Source: an uncultured bacterium (GTDB taxonomy: Bacteria; Planctomycetota; UBA1135; GCA-002686595). From it: a stretch of 64,000 nt of DNA. The position numbers and the translations under genes were made by a program. This document shows, piece by piece, positions 1 to 7,515 of the stretch; the stretch's first letter is position 1; each line of letters starts with the position of its first letter. Under the pieces are notes generated by a model. It was not told the DNA's origin. It was given only the letters and a program-made list of their open reading frames with translations, and did not search any database. The stretch lies in the NCBI GenBank assembly GCA_937910685.1, contig CALEMP010000203.1, forward strand, positions 1 through 64,000, read 5' to 3'.

Positions 1-2
1 TC

Positions 3-686
3 CTTTCCTCTTGCGCCTCCAACATGACCGACCCCTGGGCCGGTATTGGAGCGGGCGCCACCACCATCGGCACTTCCACCGGGTGGGCGTTCTACGGGGC
101 GGCCACTGAGGCGGAAGGAACCGGCGGTGTTCTCTCTGGAGAAACCGGCACGGATGACACGGACCTGACCCCCAACTACGGGGGGGCGCTGAAGGTCAAC
201 CACTTCATCACCGATGACTTTTCCCTGGGGCTGGTTTACGAGTTGCGCAACTTTGACGCGGATCCGATCGCGCCCCTTTCGGCGGAACTCACTCCGGATG
301 CGTTTACCACGCACCACTTCTTGCTGTCCTCCCGCTACTGGCTGAAGCCTATGGGTAATGACGGACGGTGGAAGCCCTTTGTGGGCGTCGATCTGGGGTA
401 CATCCCGGAGGTGAACTTTGGCGAGGTGGATGTGAATTATCCGGGAGCGGTTCCCAACGAGAGGGTGACCATCGTGGGTTCCAGTTATTGGACCCTCGGC
501 TTGGTGGCTGGGGCCTCCTACATGTTGCGAGAAGGTCTTTCCCTGGACATGGGAGCTTTTTACGAGTTTGCCCTGACCCCCGGCGAAGACACCTTGGTCT
601 TCCCGAACCTCGGGAATGCGACCGCCGACGTGGAGGTTTGGGCCGAAGGCTTGGTCCTCTTTGGCGGGTTGACCTGGTACCTCTAG
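3..686 (+). CDS. Outer-membrane beta-barrel-like lipoprotein, 5' end outside window
   Basis: The reading frame is open to the left edge, so the true start lies upstream. The first visible residues, LSSCAS, look like a lipobox (Cys at +1 after L-S-S), suggesting that the signal peptide is cut here and the mature protein is lipidated. The rest alternates short hydrophobic and aromatic strands with polar Gly/Asp turns and ends in W-Y-L, as in OmpW/OmpA-type eight-stranded barrels. I cannot assign a substrate or exact family. A lipobox on a barrel is unusual, so the protein could instead be a surface beta-sandwich. About 227 residues are visible. Confidence 0.55.
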   Translation, partial: LSSCASNMTDPWAGIGAGATTIGTSTGWAFYGAATEAEGTGGVLSGETGTDDTDLTPNYGGALKVNHFITDDFSLGLVYELRNFDADPIAPLSAELTPDAFTTHHFLLSSRYWLKPMGNDGRWKPFVGVDLGYIPEVNFGEVDVNYPGAVPNERVTIVGSSYWTLGLVAGASYMLREGLSLDMGAFYEFALTPGEDTLVFPNLGNATADVEVWAEGLVLFGGLTWYL

Positions 687-711
687 GTCAGCACAACTGA
701 TTGAAGCAAGC

Positions 712-743
712 GCGGGCTGGCATCCTTAGGGGTGCTGGCCCGC
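712..743 (+). terminator. Stem-loop after the outer-membrane gene
   Basis: GCGGGC and GCCCGC arms, extended inwards by wobble pairs, form a hairpin 25 bases after the stop codon. There is no T-run, so termination is only suggested. The right arm is also the left end of the first ~95-bp direct repeat. Confidence 0.4.
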
Positions 744-832
744 AGTCGTTCGTGGCCCCAAGTTCGCGCCTTGGAGCGAACGGGGCTCCGCTCGCAAGCA
801 TTGCCCATGACCTCCCCTACAAATGAGTGTGG
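738..832. repeat. Direct repeat copy A (~95 bp)
   Basis: This intergenic sequence matches 2716-2809 in the same orientation at about 85% identity counted by eye, with one single-base gap. The longest shared blocks are TGGCCCCAAG, GCCCATGACC and CCCTACAAATGAGTG. GAGC...GCTC inverted arms around the central ACGGGGC are kept in both copies. No transposase or integrase is near, and the substitutions do not follow a codon pattern. Confidence 0.8.
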
Positions 833-1072
833 ACCGGTCCGCGGAGCCGGAACGACCCCGCTCTGGCCAGGGCGAAGGGCTGAGCGGGCCATCTCCGCGC
901 CGCCGGATGGCGTGGGAGGGTCTTGCCGAGAATCGCGTCCTGAGGTACCGTGGGGTCCGCAGTAAAGGCATCTTTGGAACTGCTCTCCGTCCAGCTACAA
1001 CGAGCCGATGAAGAACAACCTGTTCGCCAAAGCGTTTGCTGCCAAGGGCACCAGGAAGGGCTCTCAATAGCC
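833..1072. other. Intergenic leader between repeat A and the oxidoreductase
   Basis: With the flanking repeat and hairpin, this completes the 386-base gap between genes. The oxidoreductase frame stays open back to 950, but residues coded before 1073 do not resemble the family N-terminus. GGACCGGTCC at 831-840 is a perfect palindrome at the repeat edge. No promoter could be picked with confidence. Confidence 0.4.
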
Positions 1073-2206
1073 ATGAATCTGCCGCTGAACACACCTATCT
1101 GGGAGACGGGGAACTGGAAGAAGCTCCCGCCGGTTGCAGGACCGCTAGGGGCGGATGTTTGCGTGGTTGGCTTGGGCGGCTCTGGGCTCACCGCCATCCA
1201 TGAGCTACTCGGCCGCGGGGCCCGGGTGATCGGCGTCGACGCGGGGATGGTCGCCGGCGGGGCAGCGGGCCGGAACGGCGGGCTGGCGCTCGCCGGACTG
1301 GCTCCGTTCTACCACCACGCCGTTTTGGACATCGGCCAAGAGCGCGCGCTCGGGTTCTACCGCGCAACGATTGAAGAGCAAGCACGCATGCGCGAGGCCA
1401 CGCCGGACTGCGTACGCGTCACGGGATCGCTGCGGATCGCCGTGGATGCGGAGGAGGGCGAGGACTGCCTTAGGCTATTCGAGTCCATGCAGTCGGACGG
1501 CTTGCCGGTAGAGCTCTACGACGGCGCCGAGGGGCGCGGGCTCCTCTTTCCCGGCGATATGTCCTTCAACCCGCTCGCACGCTGCCGCTCGCTCGCGCTC
1601 CAGGCGCTGGAGCGCGGGGCGCAGCTGTTCGAGGATTCAGCTGCCACGGAGATCGCCGGGGACGCCGTGATAGCGAACGGCCAGACGATAAGTTGCGGCG
1701 CAGTCATCGTAGCGGTGGATGGGAGGCTTGATCTCGTTCTACCAGAGCTGGCCGGAAGGGTCCGGACGGCTCGACTGCAAATGCTTGGAACGGAGCCCGC
1801 GACCGACGCCACGCTGGAGCGCCCGATGTACTTGCGTAACGGCCGCGAATACGTCCAGCAGCTGGAGAACGGGGCCTTCGCCCTCGGCGGTTTCCACGAC
1901 ATGTTCGAGGAGGAGGAGTGGACTCACGAGAGCTCGCCCACGGACGAAATCCAGGGCCTGCTCGAGAGTTTCCTGCGTGAATGCATTGGGACCACCGCTC
2001 GGATCACGCACCGCTGGGCGGCATCGGTGGGCTACGTTGGCGGGACGCTTCCAGTGATGGAAGAGGTCCGTCCTGGCGTCTGGGGCATCGGCGGCTACAG
2101 CGGCACTGGCAACCTCGTGGGCGCGCTGTCCGGGCGGGCCGCCGCGGTGGCGGCATTGGGCGGGAAGAGCGAGCTACTGCAGCTCTTTCAGCAGCCACAA
2201 GGCTAG
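1073..2206 (+). CDS. FAD-dependent oxidoreductase (DAO family)
   Basis: This 377-residue flavoprotein probably oxidises an amine or amino acid. The N-terminal Rossmann segment has GLGGSG at residues 33-38, followed about 20 residues later by the acidic end of the second strand (VIGVDAG). A second conserved segment near the C-terminus (GIGGYSGTGN) fits the FAD-contacting motif of the DAO fold, and the general shape resembles gamma-glutamylputrescine oxidase-like proteins. I chose the ATG at 1073 because AGGAAGG lies about 13 bases upstream and the family N-terminus begins there. It lies inside the segment bounded by the two direct repeats, so lateral acquisition is possible. The substrate is unknown. 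Confidence 0.85.
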   Translation: MNLPLNTPIWETGNWKKLPPVAGPLGADVCVVGLGGSGLTAIHELLGRGARVIGVDAGMVAGGAAGRNGGLALAGLAPFYHHAVLDIGQERALGFYRATIEEQARMREATPDCVRVTGSLRIAVDAEEGEDCLRLFESMQSDGLPVELYDGAEGRGLLFPGDMSFNPLARCRSLALQALERGAQLFEDSAATEIAGDAVIANGQTISCGAVIVAVDGRLDLVLPELAGRVRTARLQMLGTEPATDATLERPMYLRNGREYVQQLENGAFALGGFHDMFEEEEWTHESSPTDEIQGLLESFLRECIGTTARITHRWAASVGYVGGTLPVMEEVRPGVWGIGGYSGTGNLVGALSGRAAAVAALGGKSELLQLFQQPQG

Positions 2207-2254
2207 GGCCCGCAACTGATTCCGCCACACACCGAACCGCCAGGCAACGGCTTA

Positions 2255-2638
2255 CTAGAGAAGGTCAAAGGTCTTCTCGGCCACGATCTTGCCGTCCATC
2301 GCCAGCCACATGCGCCAGGGCCCGAGCTTGTCGTGGATGGGCTCCCAGATCGTGTCCCCAAGGTAGAAGTCCCATTCCTGTGTCTTCACATGGACTTCGC
2401 CGTCGAAAGGGGGACGGCGCTCGCCCTCCGCATCCAGGATCCCCGGATGCTCAATGCAGTAGGTGAGCCTCTGGTTCTTCGCGCCCGTGACCGTGGCAAC
2501 GAAGCCGAATTCGACTCCGACGAACGCATGCACGCGCGTCGTAAACTTCTCGATGTGAGGTAGCTCCTTGGACTCTGAATCCCAGTGGGTGTAGATGCCG
2601 TAGGACTTGATCTTGACGTCTATCTTGCGCTTGGCCAT
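2255..2638 (-). CDS. DUF3859 domain protein
   Basis: This 127-residue soluble protein of unknown function resembles the DUF3859 family: an early K-S-Y-G-I-Y motif, a beta-rich central part (VGVEFGFVATVTG) with an RLTYCIEHPG-like strand, and a C-terminal LGPWRMWLAMDGKIVAEKTF segment typical of an immunoglobulin-like sandwich. No signal peptide or catalytic motif is visible. The frame extends upstream through repeat B to 2869, but the ATG at 2638 gives the expected family length. It is convergent with the FAD oxidoreductase (48-base gap), and both sit between the direct repeats. Confidence 0.65.
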   Translation of the reverse strand: MAKRKIDVKIKSYGIYTHWDSESKELPHIEKFTTRVHAFVGVEFGFVATVTGAKNQRLTYCIEHPGILDAEGERRPPFDGEVHVKTQEWDFYLGDTIWEPIHDKLGPWRMWLAMDGKIVAEKTFDLL

Positions 2639-2715
2639 GGGATGTGTGCTAAGGGCGTGTCTTGAACACGCGGGAGGTCTTGTGGCTCGCGCCGGTCTAG
2701 AGCTTGGTTCAAGCC

Positions 2716-2809
2716 GCCCGCTGTCGCTCTTGGCCCCAAGTATGCGGCTTGGAGCAAACGGGGCAAGCTCGTAAGCACTGCCCATGACCTTCCCTACAAA
2801 TGAGTGCGG
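2716..2809. repeat. Direct repeat copy B (~94 bp)
   Basis: Partner of 738-832 in the same orientation. It is followed by a separate GC-rich inverted repeat (GGGGCGG at 2808-2814 facing CCGCCCC at 2830-2836), then a (GA)n tract near 2840. Copy B lies upstream of the DUF3859 gene and downstream of fadE, so the repeat is not tied to one position relative to genes. Confidence 0.8.
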
Positions 2810-2920
2810 GGCGGCAACCCTTTCGGAATACCGCCCCACGAGAGAGAGAGAGGACATCCCAAGGATCACGTGAATGAACCCTCGGGTGTACGGTGTGTGG
2901 CTTTGGCTCGTAAGGAGGGC

Positions 2921-5386
2921 TTAGGAGGCCAAAGGCACGATTCGTTGATTCGGTTCGGGGCGGTCCTGCGTGGAGGTGCGCAGGTAATCGTCCAGGGTGA
3001 ACGAATCAACTTCAATCGTATCGTCCCTCGCGGCTTCCGCCTCAAGGACTAGTTTCACTTCTTCGGGAGAAATCACACCCGCGCCCTCAGCCTCTGCAAG
3101 CAGGGTGATCGGCTTCTGGCGCGGTAGACGACGGTCCTTGATCGCCTGCTTAATTTTGTCCGCCACCTCATCGGCCCTGGTGATCAGGTCCAGGGTGCGT
3201 TCCATGCGCCCAGCGGCCTCGGTGGCGTCTTCGGGGATATAGAGGCCGGACGTGATGCGATCGCGCTGCTCTCCGGGGACCTGGAGGGCCATGGCCACCT
3301 GGCTGCCGATGCGGTCCGAGGGAGCCGAGCCGATGGGCACGATGCGCGACCAGGTTCGGATGGGACCGGCTAGGGCCCAACCGATCAGAGGCAGATTGAG
3401 GTTCGTGTAGAGACCATCAAACGCACTCTGGATCTTGGCAAAGCCATAGTCCGCGGACCAACGCAGGAAGGGCAGGTCCTCGGCGGGGCGGCCTTCGGCT
3501 TCGAAGCGACGCAGGGTGGCTTGCACCAGATACATCCAGGAAATGATGTCGGCGAAGCGACCCGTGACCTCTTCTCGGCGCTTGAGATCGCCGCCGATCA
3601 TGGCCATGGACAGGTCCGACAGAATAGCGAAGCGGGCCGAGGCCCAGTCCAATCGCTTGTAGTAGGGCGCGCAAGGTCCGTTCACGGGGGAGCGTCCCAG
3701 GCGACCGCCGGTCAGGTCCAGCAGCACCGTGCGGGAAAAGTTGCGGGCCACGTGACCCACGTGTCCAAAGAAAGCCTTGTCGAAGGCGCGGCTGTCGCCG
3801 CTTTCGGCGGCCATGACTTCGGACCAAGCATGGGGATGGCAGCGAATCGCGCCTTGACCAAAGACCACCAGGGTGCGCGTCAAAATATTGGCGCCCTCCA
3901 CGGTGATGCTGATGGGCGTCGCCATATAGGCGTGAGCCAAGAGGTTACGCGGGCCGCGACTGATGGCGGCTCCACCGAGCACGTCCATGGCGTCGTTGAT
4001 TGCCTGGCGCGCAAGCTCGGTGGTGTTGTACTTCATGATGGCGGTGATCACCGCCGGCTTTGCACCTTTGTCCAAGGCACCACAGGTGTAGCGTCGTGCA
4101 GCTTCGGTCAGATAGGCGAAGCCACCGATGCGGGCCAGGGGCTCTTGGACGCCACCAAAGCGCCCGATGGAAACACCGAACTGCTTGCGGATGGCCGAGT
4201 AGCTTCCGGCTAGGCGAGCGGCTGCCTTGCAGGTGGCCACCGCCGAAGCGGGCAGGGAGATACCACGGCCAGCGGCCAGGCATTCCATCAGCATGATCCA
4301 GCCGCGGCCGATGCCGTTGTGCCCGCCGATCAAACAGTTGATGGGCAGCACCACATCGTGTCCTTCGGTGGGGCAGTTGTAGAAGGGAACGCCCATGGGG
4401 TCATGGCGCTCGCCCTTTTCGACACCGGGAGTGTCGGTGGGAATCAGAGCACAGGTGATGCCCAATTCTTCGCCTTTGCCCAGGAGGTTACCCGGGTCGC
4501 GCATCTTGAATGCAAGCCCCAGAAGGGTCGAAACCGCGGCTAGGGTGATGTAGCGCTTACGCCAGTTGAATCGCAGGTAGAGTTCCCCGTCCTCGCCCCG
4601 GAAGACCTCGCCTGATGCGGTGATTGAACCCGCGTCAGACCCAGCTCCGGGCTCGGTAAGGGCAAAAGCAGGGATTTCACGGCCGTCCGCCAAGCGGGGC
4701 AGGAGTTCGTCTTTTTGCTCCTTGGTGCCGTAGTGATGCAGCAACTCGGCGGGGCCGAGGGAGTTCGGCACCATCACGGTGATACCTAAGGTGCCGGAAC
4801 GCGATGAGAGTTTGGAGACCACCGCACTGTTGGCCGAGGCGCTGAACCCATGGCCGCCGTATTCGGTGGGGATGATCAATCCGAAAAAGCCCTCTTTGGC
4901 TAGGTAGTCCCAGACTTCCTTGGGCAGGTCGCGATCTTGCCAAACCTGCCAGTCGTCGGTCATGCGACAAACGGTTTCCACCGGGCCGTCAAGGAAGGCT
5001 TGCTCGGCTTCGGTCAAGCCCGGATAGTCCTCTTCAGACAGGCGCTTGAAGTTTGGCTTGCCACTAAATAGTTCCGCGTCGGCCCAGGTGGTGCCTGCTT
5101 CGAGAGCCTCCTTTTCGGTCGTTGAAACCTTGGGCAAGAAACCGAGCTTGCTCATCATCTTCATCAAAGGGCCGCTGATGAGCATCGTGCGCACGGCAGG
5201 GACGAGAAGGATGGCCGCTATGCCAGCGACCACGCCAAGCCACCACCAACCGGTGTGGATGCCGGCGGCGACGAGCAGGCCGAACACTGCCCATGCGGGC
5301 GCCGGAGCAGCGAACCAGCCAAGGGTCAGGAAGGCGACGGGGACGAGAAGAAGAGTTGGCCAGTTGGACCAGAAGAAACCGTTCAT
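2921..5386 (-). CDS. fadE: Acyl-CoA dehydrogenase, FadE type
   Basis: This enzyme catalyses the first step of beta-oxidation, acyl-CoA to trans-2-enoyl-CoA, using FAD. At 821 residues it matches long FadE proteins (about 815). The first ~70 residues hold two or three hydrophobic segments, which would anchor it to the inner membrane. The acyl-CoA dehydrogenase core follows, with AFALTEPGAGSDAGS near residue 240 and an EGANILTRT segment as in FadE. The C-terminal ~280 residues correspond to the FadE-specific DUF1974 region. Its ATG overlaps the tetR stop codon by ATGA, and no Shine-Dalgarno sequence is visible, so translation is probably coupled. The operator at 6045-6063 probably controls the pair. 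Confidence 0.93.
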   Translation of the reverse strand: MNGFFWSNWPTLLLVPVAFLTLGWFAAPAPAWAVFGLLVAAGIHTGWWWLGVVAGIAAILLVPAVRTMLISGPLMKMMSKLGFLPKVSTTEKEALEAGTTWADAELFSGKPNFKRLSEEDYPGLTEAEQAFLDGPVETVCRMTDDWQVWQDRDLPKEVWDYLAKEGFFGLIIPTEYGGHGFSASANSAVVSKLSSRSGTLGITVMVPNSLGPAELLHHYGTKEQKDELLPRLADGREIPAFALTEPGAGSDAGSITASGEVFRGEDGELYLRFNWRKRYITLAAVSTLLGLAFKMRDPGNLLGKGEELGITCALIPTDTPGVEKGERHDPMGVPFYNCPTEGHDVVLPINCLIGGHNGIGRGWIMLMECLAAGRGISLPASAVATCKAAARLAGSYSAIRKQFGVSIGRFGGVQEPLARIGGFAYLTEAARRYTCGALDKGAKPAVITAIMKYNTTELARQAINDAMDVLGGAAISRGPRNLLAHAYMATPISITVEGANILTRTLVVFGQGAIRCHPHAWSEVMAAESGDSRAFDKAFFGHVGHVARNFSRTVLLDLTGGRLGRSPVNGPCAPYYKRLDWASARFAILSDLSMAMIGGDLKRREEVTGRFADIISWMYLVQATLRRFEAEGRPAEDLPFLRWSADYGFAKIQSAFDGLYTNLNLPLIGWALAGPIRTWSRIVPIGSAPSDRIGSQVAMALQVPGEQRDRITSGLYIPEDATEAAGRMERTLDLITRADEVADKIKQAIKDRRLPRQKPITLLAEAEGAGVISPEEVKLVLEAEAARDDTIEVDSFTLDDYLRTSTQDRPEPNQRIVPLAS

Positions 5387-5991
5387 GAGGAGATACCGGG
5401 TTGGGAGGGGAGAGGACTGATCTCGACAGAGCGCATCGCAAGGCGAATCGCATCGTCGAGAAGATCGGGGCCGCGTAGGGACTTGTCGATACGCATAGCT
5501 TGGTGAAGGGAAATCGCCCCGTGCAGGGTGGACCAGACGAGGGTCGCGGCGCGCAGGGCGGACTCGGGGGAAGGGGCTGATTCTTGACGGCTCGCAATGA
5601 TGGCGTCCCCGAGCAGGGCCAGATAGTCCCGCTGGGCTCGGTAGCGCTCAACGGGATACCTTTCCATTTGGGTCGGATGGAGGTGGAACATCACCTCGTA
5701 GAACTCCGGGTTCGCGCTGGAGAAATCAACGTAGGCTGCGCAGAGGCCGCGAAGGTGCCCTTCGTCCCTGGGAACCGCCTCAAGGCGGGTGTGCAGGAGC
5801 TCGAAGCCCTCATCGATCAAGGCGTGCAGCAGGGCGTCCTTGTTCTCGAAGTAGTGGTAAATCGCAGCGGCGGTGCAGCCCACCTCACTTGCGACGCGCC
5901 GGGTGGAGAGGGCCGTATAGCCATCTTCCAGCAGTATCCTGCGAGCCTCCGCAAGGATGCGGGGCTTGAGGTCAGTTCCGTTTCGGGGCAT
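5383..5991 (-). CDS. TetR-family regulator, probable repressor of fatty-acid oxidation
   Basis: This 202-residue protein has an N-terminal TetR helix-turn-helix: LSTRRVASEVGCTAAAIYHYF followed by ENKDALL, the classic recognition-helix region around residues 25-55. The rest is a helical ligand domain without a recognisable pocket. It is co-transcribed with fadE (4-base overlap) and divergent from the thiolase-fadJ operon, with a palindrome between them. By analogy with FadR/PsrA-type TetR regulators, acyl-CoA is the likely inducer; that is inference. The frame stays open to 6291, but the ATG at 5991 begins at the normal TetR N-terminus and leaves the operator outside the gene. Confidence 0.88.
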   Translation of the reverse strand: MPRNGTDLKPRILAEARRILLEDGYTALSTRRVASEVGCTAAAIYHYFENKDALLHALIDEGFELLHTRLEAVPRDEGHLRGLCAAYVDFSSANPEFYEVMFHLHPTQMERYPVERYRAQRDYLALLGDAIIASRQESAPSPESALRAATLVWSTLHGAISLHQAMRIDKSLRGPDLLDDAIRLAMRSVEISPLPSQPGISS

Positions 5992-6044
5992 GGGGGGATT
6001 TCTCGAATCTTCTCTTCGGCTTATTGCGCGCTGGACCGAAGGGG

Positions 6045-6063
6045 TTATCACTGATAAGTTATC
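6045..6063. promoter_or_regulatory. Palindromic operator for the divergent beta-oxidation genes
   Basis: TTATCACTGATAAGTTATC holds two overlapping perfect inverted repeats: TTATC-ACT-GATAA and GATAA-G-TTATC. It lies between tetR-fadE (start 5991) and the thiolase gene (start 6154). On the plus strand TTATCA at 6045 and TTTAGT at 6068, spaced 17 bases, could be weak -35 and -10 elements, so a bound repressor would cover the promoter. Confidence 0.7.
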
Positions 6064-6153
6064 ACCGTTTAGTACCCAATGCCCGTTTGGAGAGTCGAAC
6101 CGGCGTTTCAGGGTCCTGAATGCGGAAAATTCTGGATTTGGGGAGAGAGCAGC

Positions 6154-7515
6154 ATGGATTCTGATCCCCCTGGTAACGACCCTGTACCTCTGATGATTGC
6201 ACCAAGCACTTCCTCCATTGTCATCGCCGCTGGCTTGCGTAGCCCCTGGATCAAGGCTGGTGGCCAGTTCCGGGGTGAAGACGCGGGCCATTTAGGCGCT
6301 ACGGTTACCCGTGAACTCTTAGCTCGCACGGGCGTGCCCGCCGAGGAGCTTGATGAGGTGATCACTGGGGCCGTGGGCCCGCCCCACGATCAGGCCAACC
6401 TTTCCCGGGTGATTGCCCTGCGCGCAGGGATTCCTCGGGAAGTCCCCGCACGCACAGTGGCGCGCAACTGTGCCAGCGGTATGGAAGCGGTCACCCAGGC
6501 GGTGACCGAAATCCGAGCGGGGAACGGCTCGCTTTACATGTGTCTTGGTGTTGAGGTGATGAGCGCCTATCCCTTGATCATGGGACGCAAACTAACTGGG
6601 TTCTTTGAGTCCATGATGAAGGCGCGATCCTTGCCCGCGCGCTTGGCTACCATTGCTTCCTTCCGTCCTTCCATGCTGGCCCCGCGCGTGGCCTTGCTCG
6701 AAGGCTTGCGCGATCCCGTGACGAACCTCTTGATGGGACAAACCGCCGAGGTCCTGGTGCGCGACTTTGGCTTGACCCGCGAGGCCTGCGACACCTATGC
6801 CACCGAGAGCCATCACAGGGCGCGCATGTCCCGGGACCGGGGACGCTTCGAGCGCGAAATCTTGCCCATGGCTCCTTTGAGTCGCAAACCCATCAAAGAC
6901 CTGGTGCGCCATGACGACGGCATTCGCAATGATCAAACCGTCGAGGCCTTGGGTCGCATGCGGCCCTATTTCGAAAAACCCGACGGGGTGGTGACGATTG
7001 GTAACTCTTGCGGCATCACCGATGGGGCGTGTGCACTGTTGATTACCACCGAGGAAAAAGCGCGGGAGTTAGGCCTGCAACCCTTGGCGCGCATCAAGTC
7101 CTATGCCTGGGCGGGTTGCGATCCTTCGCGCATGGGATTGGGTCCGGTGTTCTCGAGCAAGCTGGCCCTCGAAGCGGCCGGTTGCAGCCTCGCGGACATG
7201 GACGTGATCGAAATCAACGAGGCCTTTGCAGCACAGGTCTTGGCCTGCAAGCAGGCCTTCTCCAGCGACGACTTTGCGCAAAAGCACTTGGGTCAAGAAA
7301 CCGCCATGGGGGAAATCGATCCGGCCAAATTGAACCCCAATGGGGGCGCGGTGGCCCTCGGGCACCCGGTGGGGGCTACCGGCGCCCGCTTGCTGTTGAC
7401 GGCAGCCCACGAGCTAGCGGTGGGCGACCACAATCTGGCGTTGGCGACCCTCTGCATCGGCGGAGGTCAGGGTGGAGCAGTGGTTTTGGAACGCATGGAC
7501 GGGAGCGCCGTCTGA
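6154..7515 (+). CDS. fadI: Acetyl-CoA acyltransferase (3-ketoacyl-CoA thiolase)
   Basis: This enzyme performs the last step of beta-oxidation, splitting 3-ketoacyl-CoA into acetyl-CoA and a shortened acyl-CoA. The 453-residue protein has all thiolase catalytic motifs: nucleophilic Cys106 in NCASG, the His of GGAVALGHPVGATGAR and the C-terminal Cys in LCIGGGQGG. The frame opens at 6079, but the ATG at 6154 is preceded by GGGAGAGAG at suitable spacing, and residues before it look non-coding. It overlaps fadJ by TGATG, indicating a fadI-fadJ operon in the same order as the E. coli anaerobic pair. FadI naming is by order and length; FadA is the alternative. Confidence 0.93.
   Translation: MDSDPPGNDPVPLMIAPSTSSIVIAAGLRSPWIKAGGQFRGEDAGHLGATVTRELLARTGVPAEELDEVITGAVGPPHDQANLSRVIALRAGIPREVPARTVARNCASGMEAVTQAVTEIRAGNGSLYMCLGVEVMSAYPLIMGRKLTGFFESMMKARSLPARLATIASFRPSMLAPRVALLEGLRDPVTNLLMGQTAEVLVRDFGLTREACDTYATESHHRARMSRDRGRFEREILPMAPLSRKPIKDLVRHDDGIRNDQTVEALGRMRPYFEKPDGVVTIGNSCGITDGACALLITTEEKARELGLQPLARIKSYAWAGCDPSRMGLGPVFSSKLALEAAGCSLADMDVIEINEAFAAQVLACKQAFSSDDFAQKHLGQETAMGEIDPAKLNPNGGAVALGHPVGATGARLLLTAAHELAVGDHNLALATLCIGGGQGGAVVLERMDGSAV

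Noticed and set aside
738-832. Integron attC site
   Set aside because: The repeat has short inverted arms but no GTTRRRY/RYYYAAC ends, and no integrase or further cassettes are present.
7008-7514. N-terminal extension of fadJ through the thiolase gene
   Set aside because: This frame is the open shadow of the thiolase; the real start at 7515 overlaps the thiolase stop and gives normal length.
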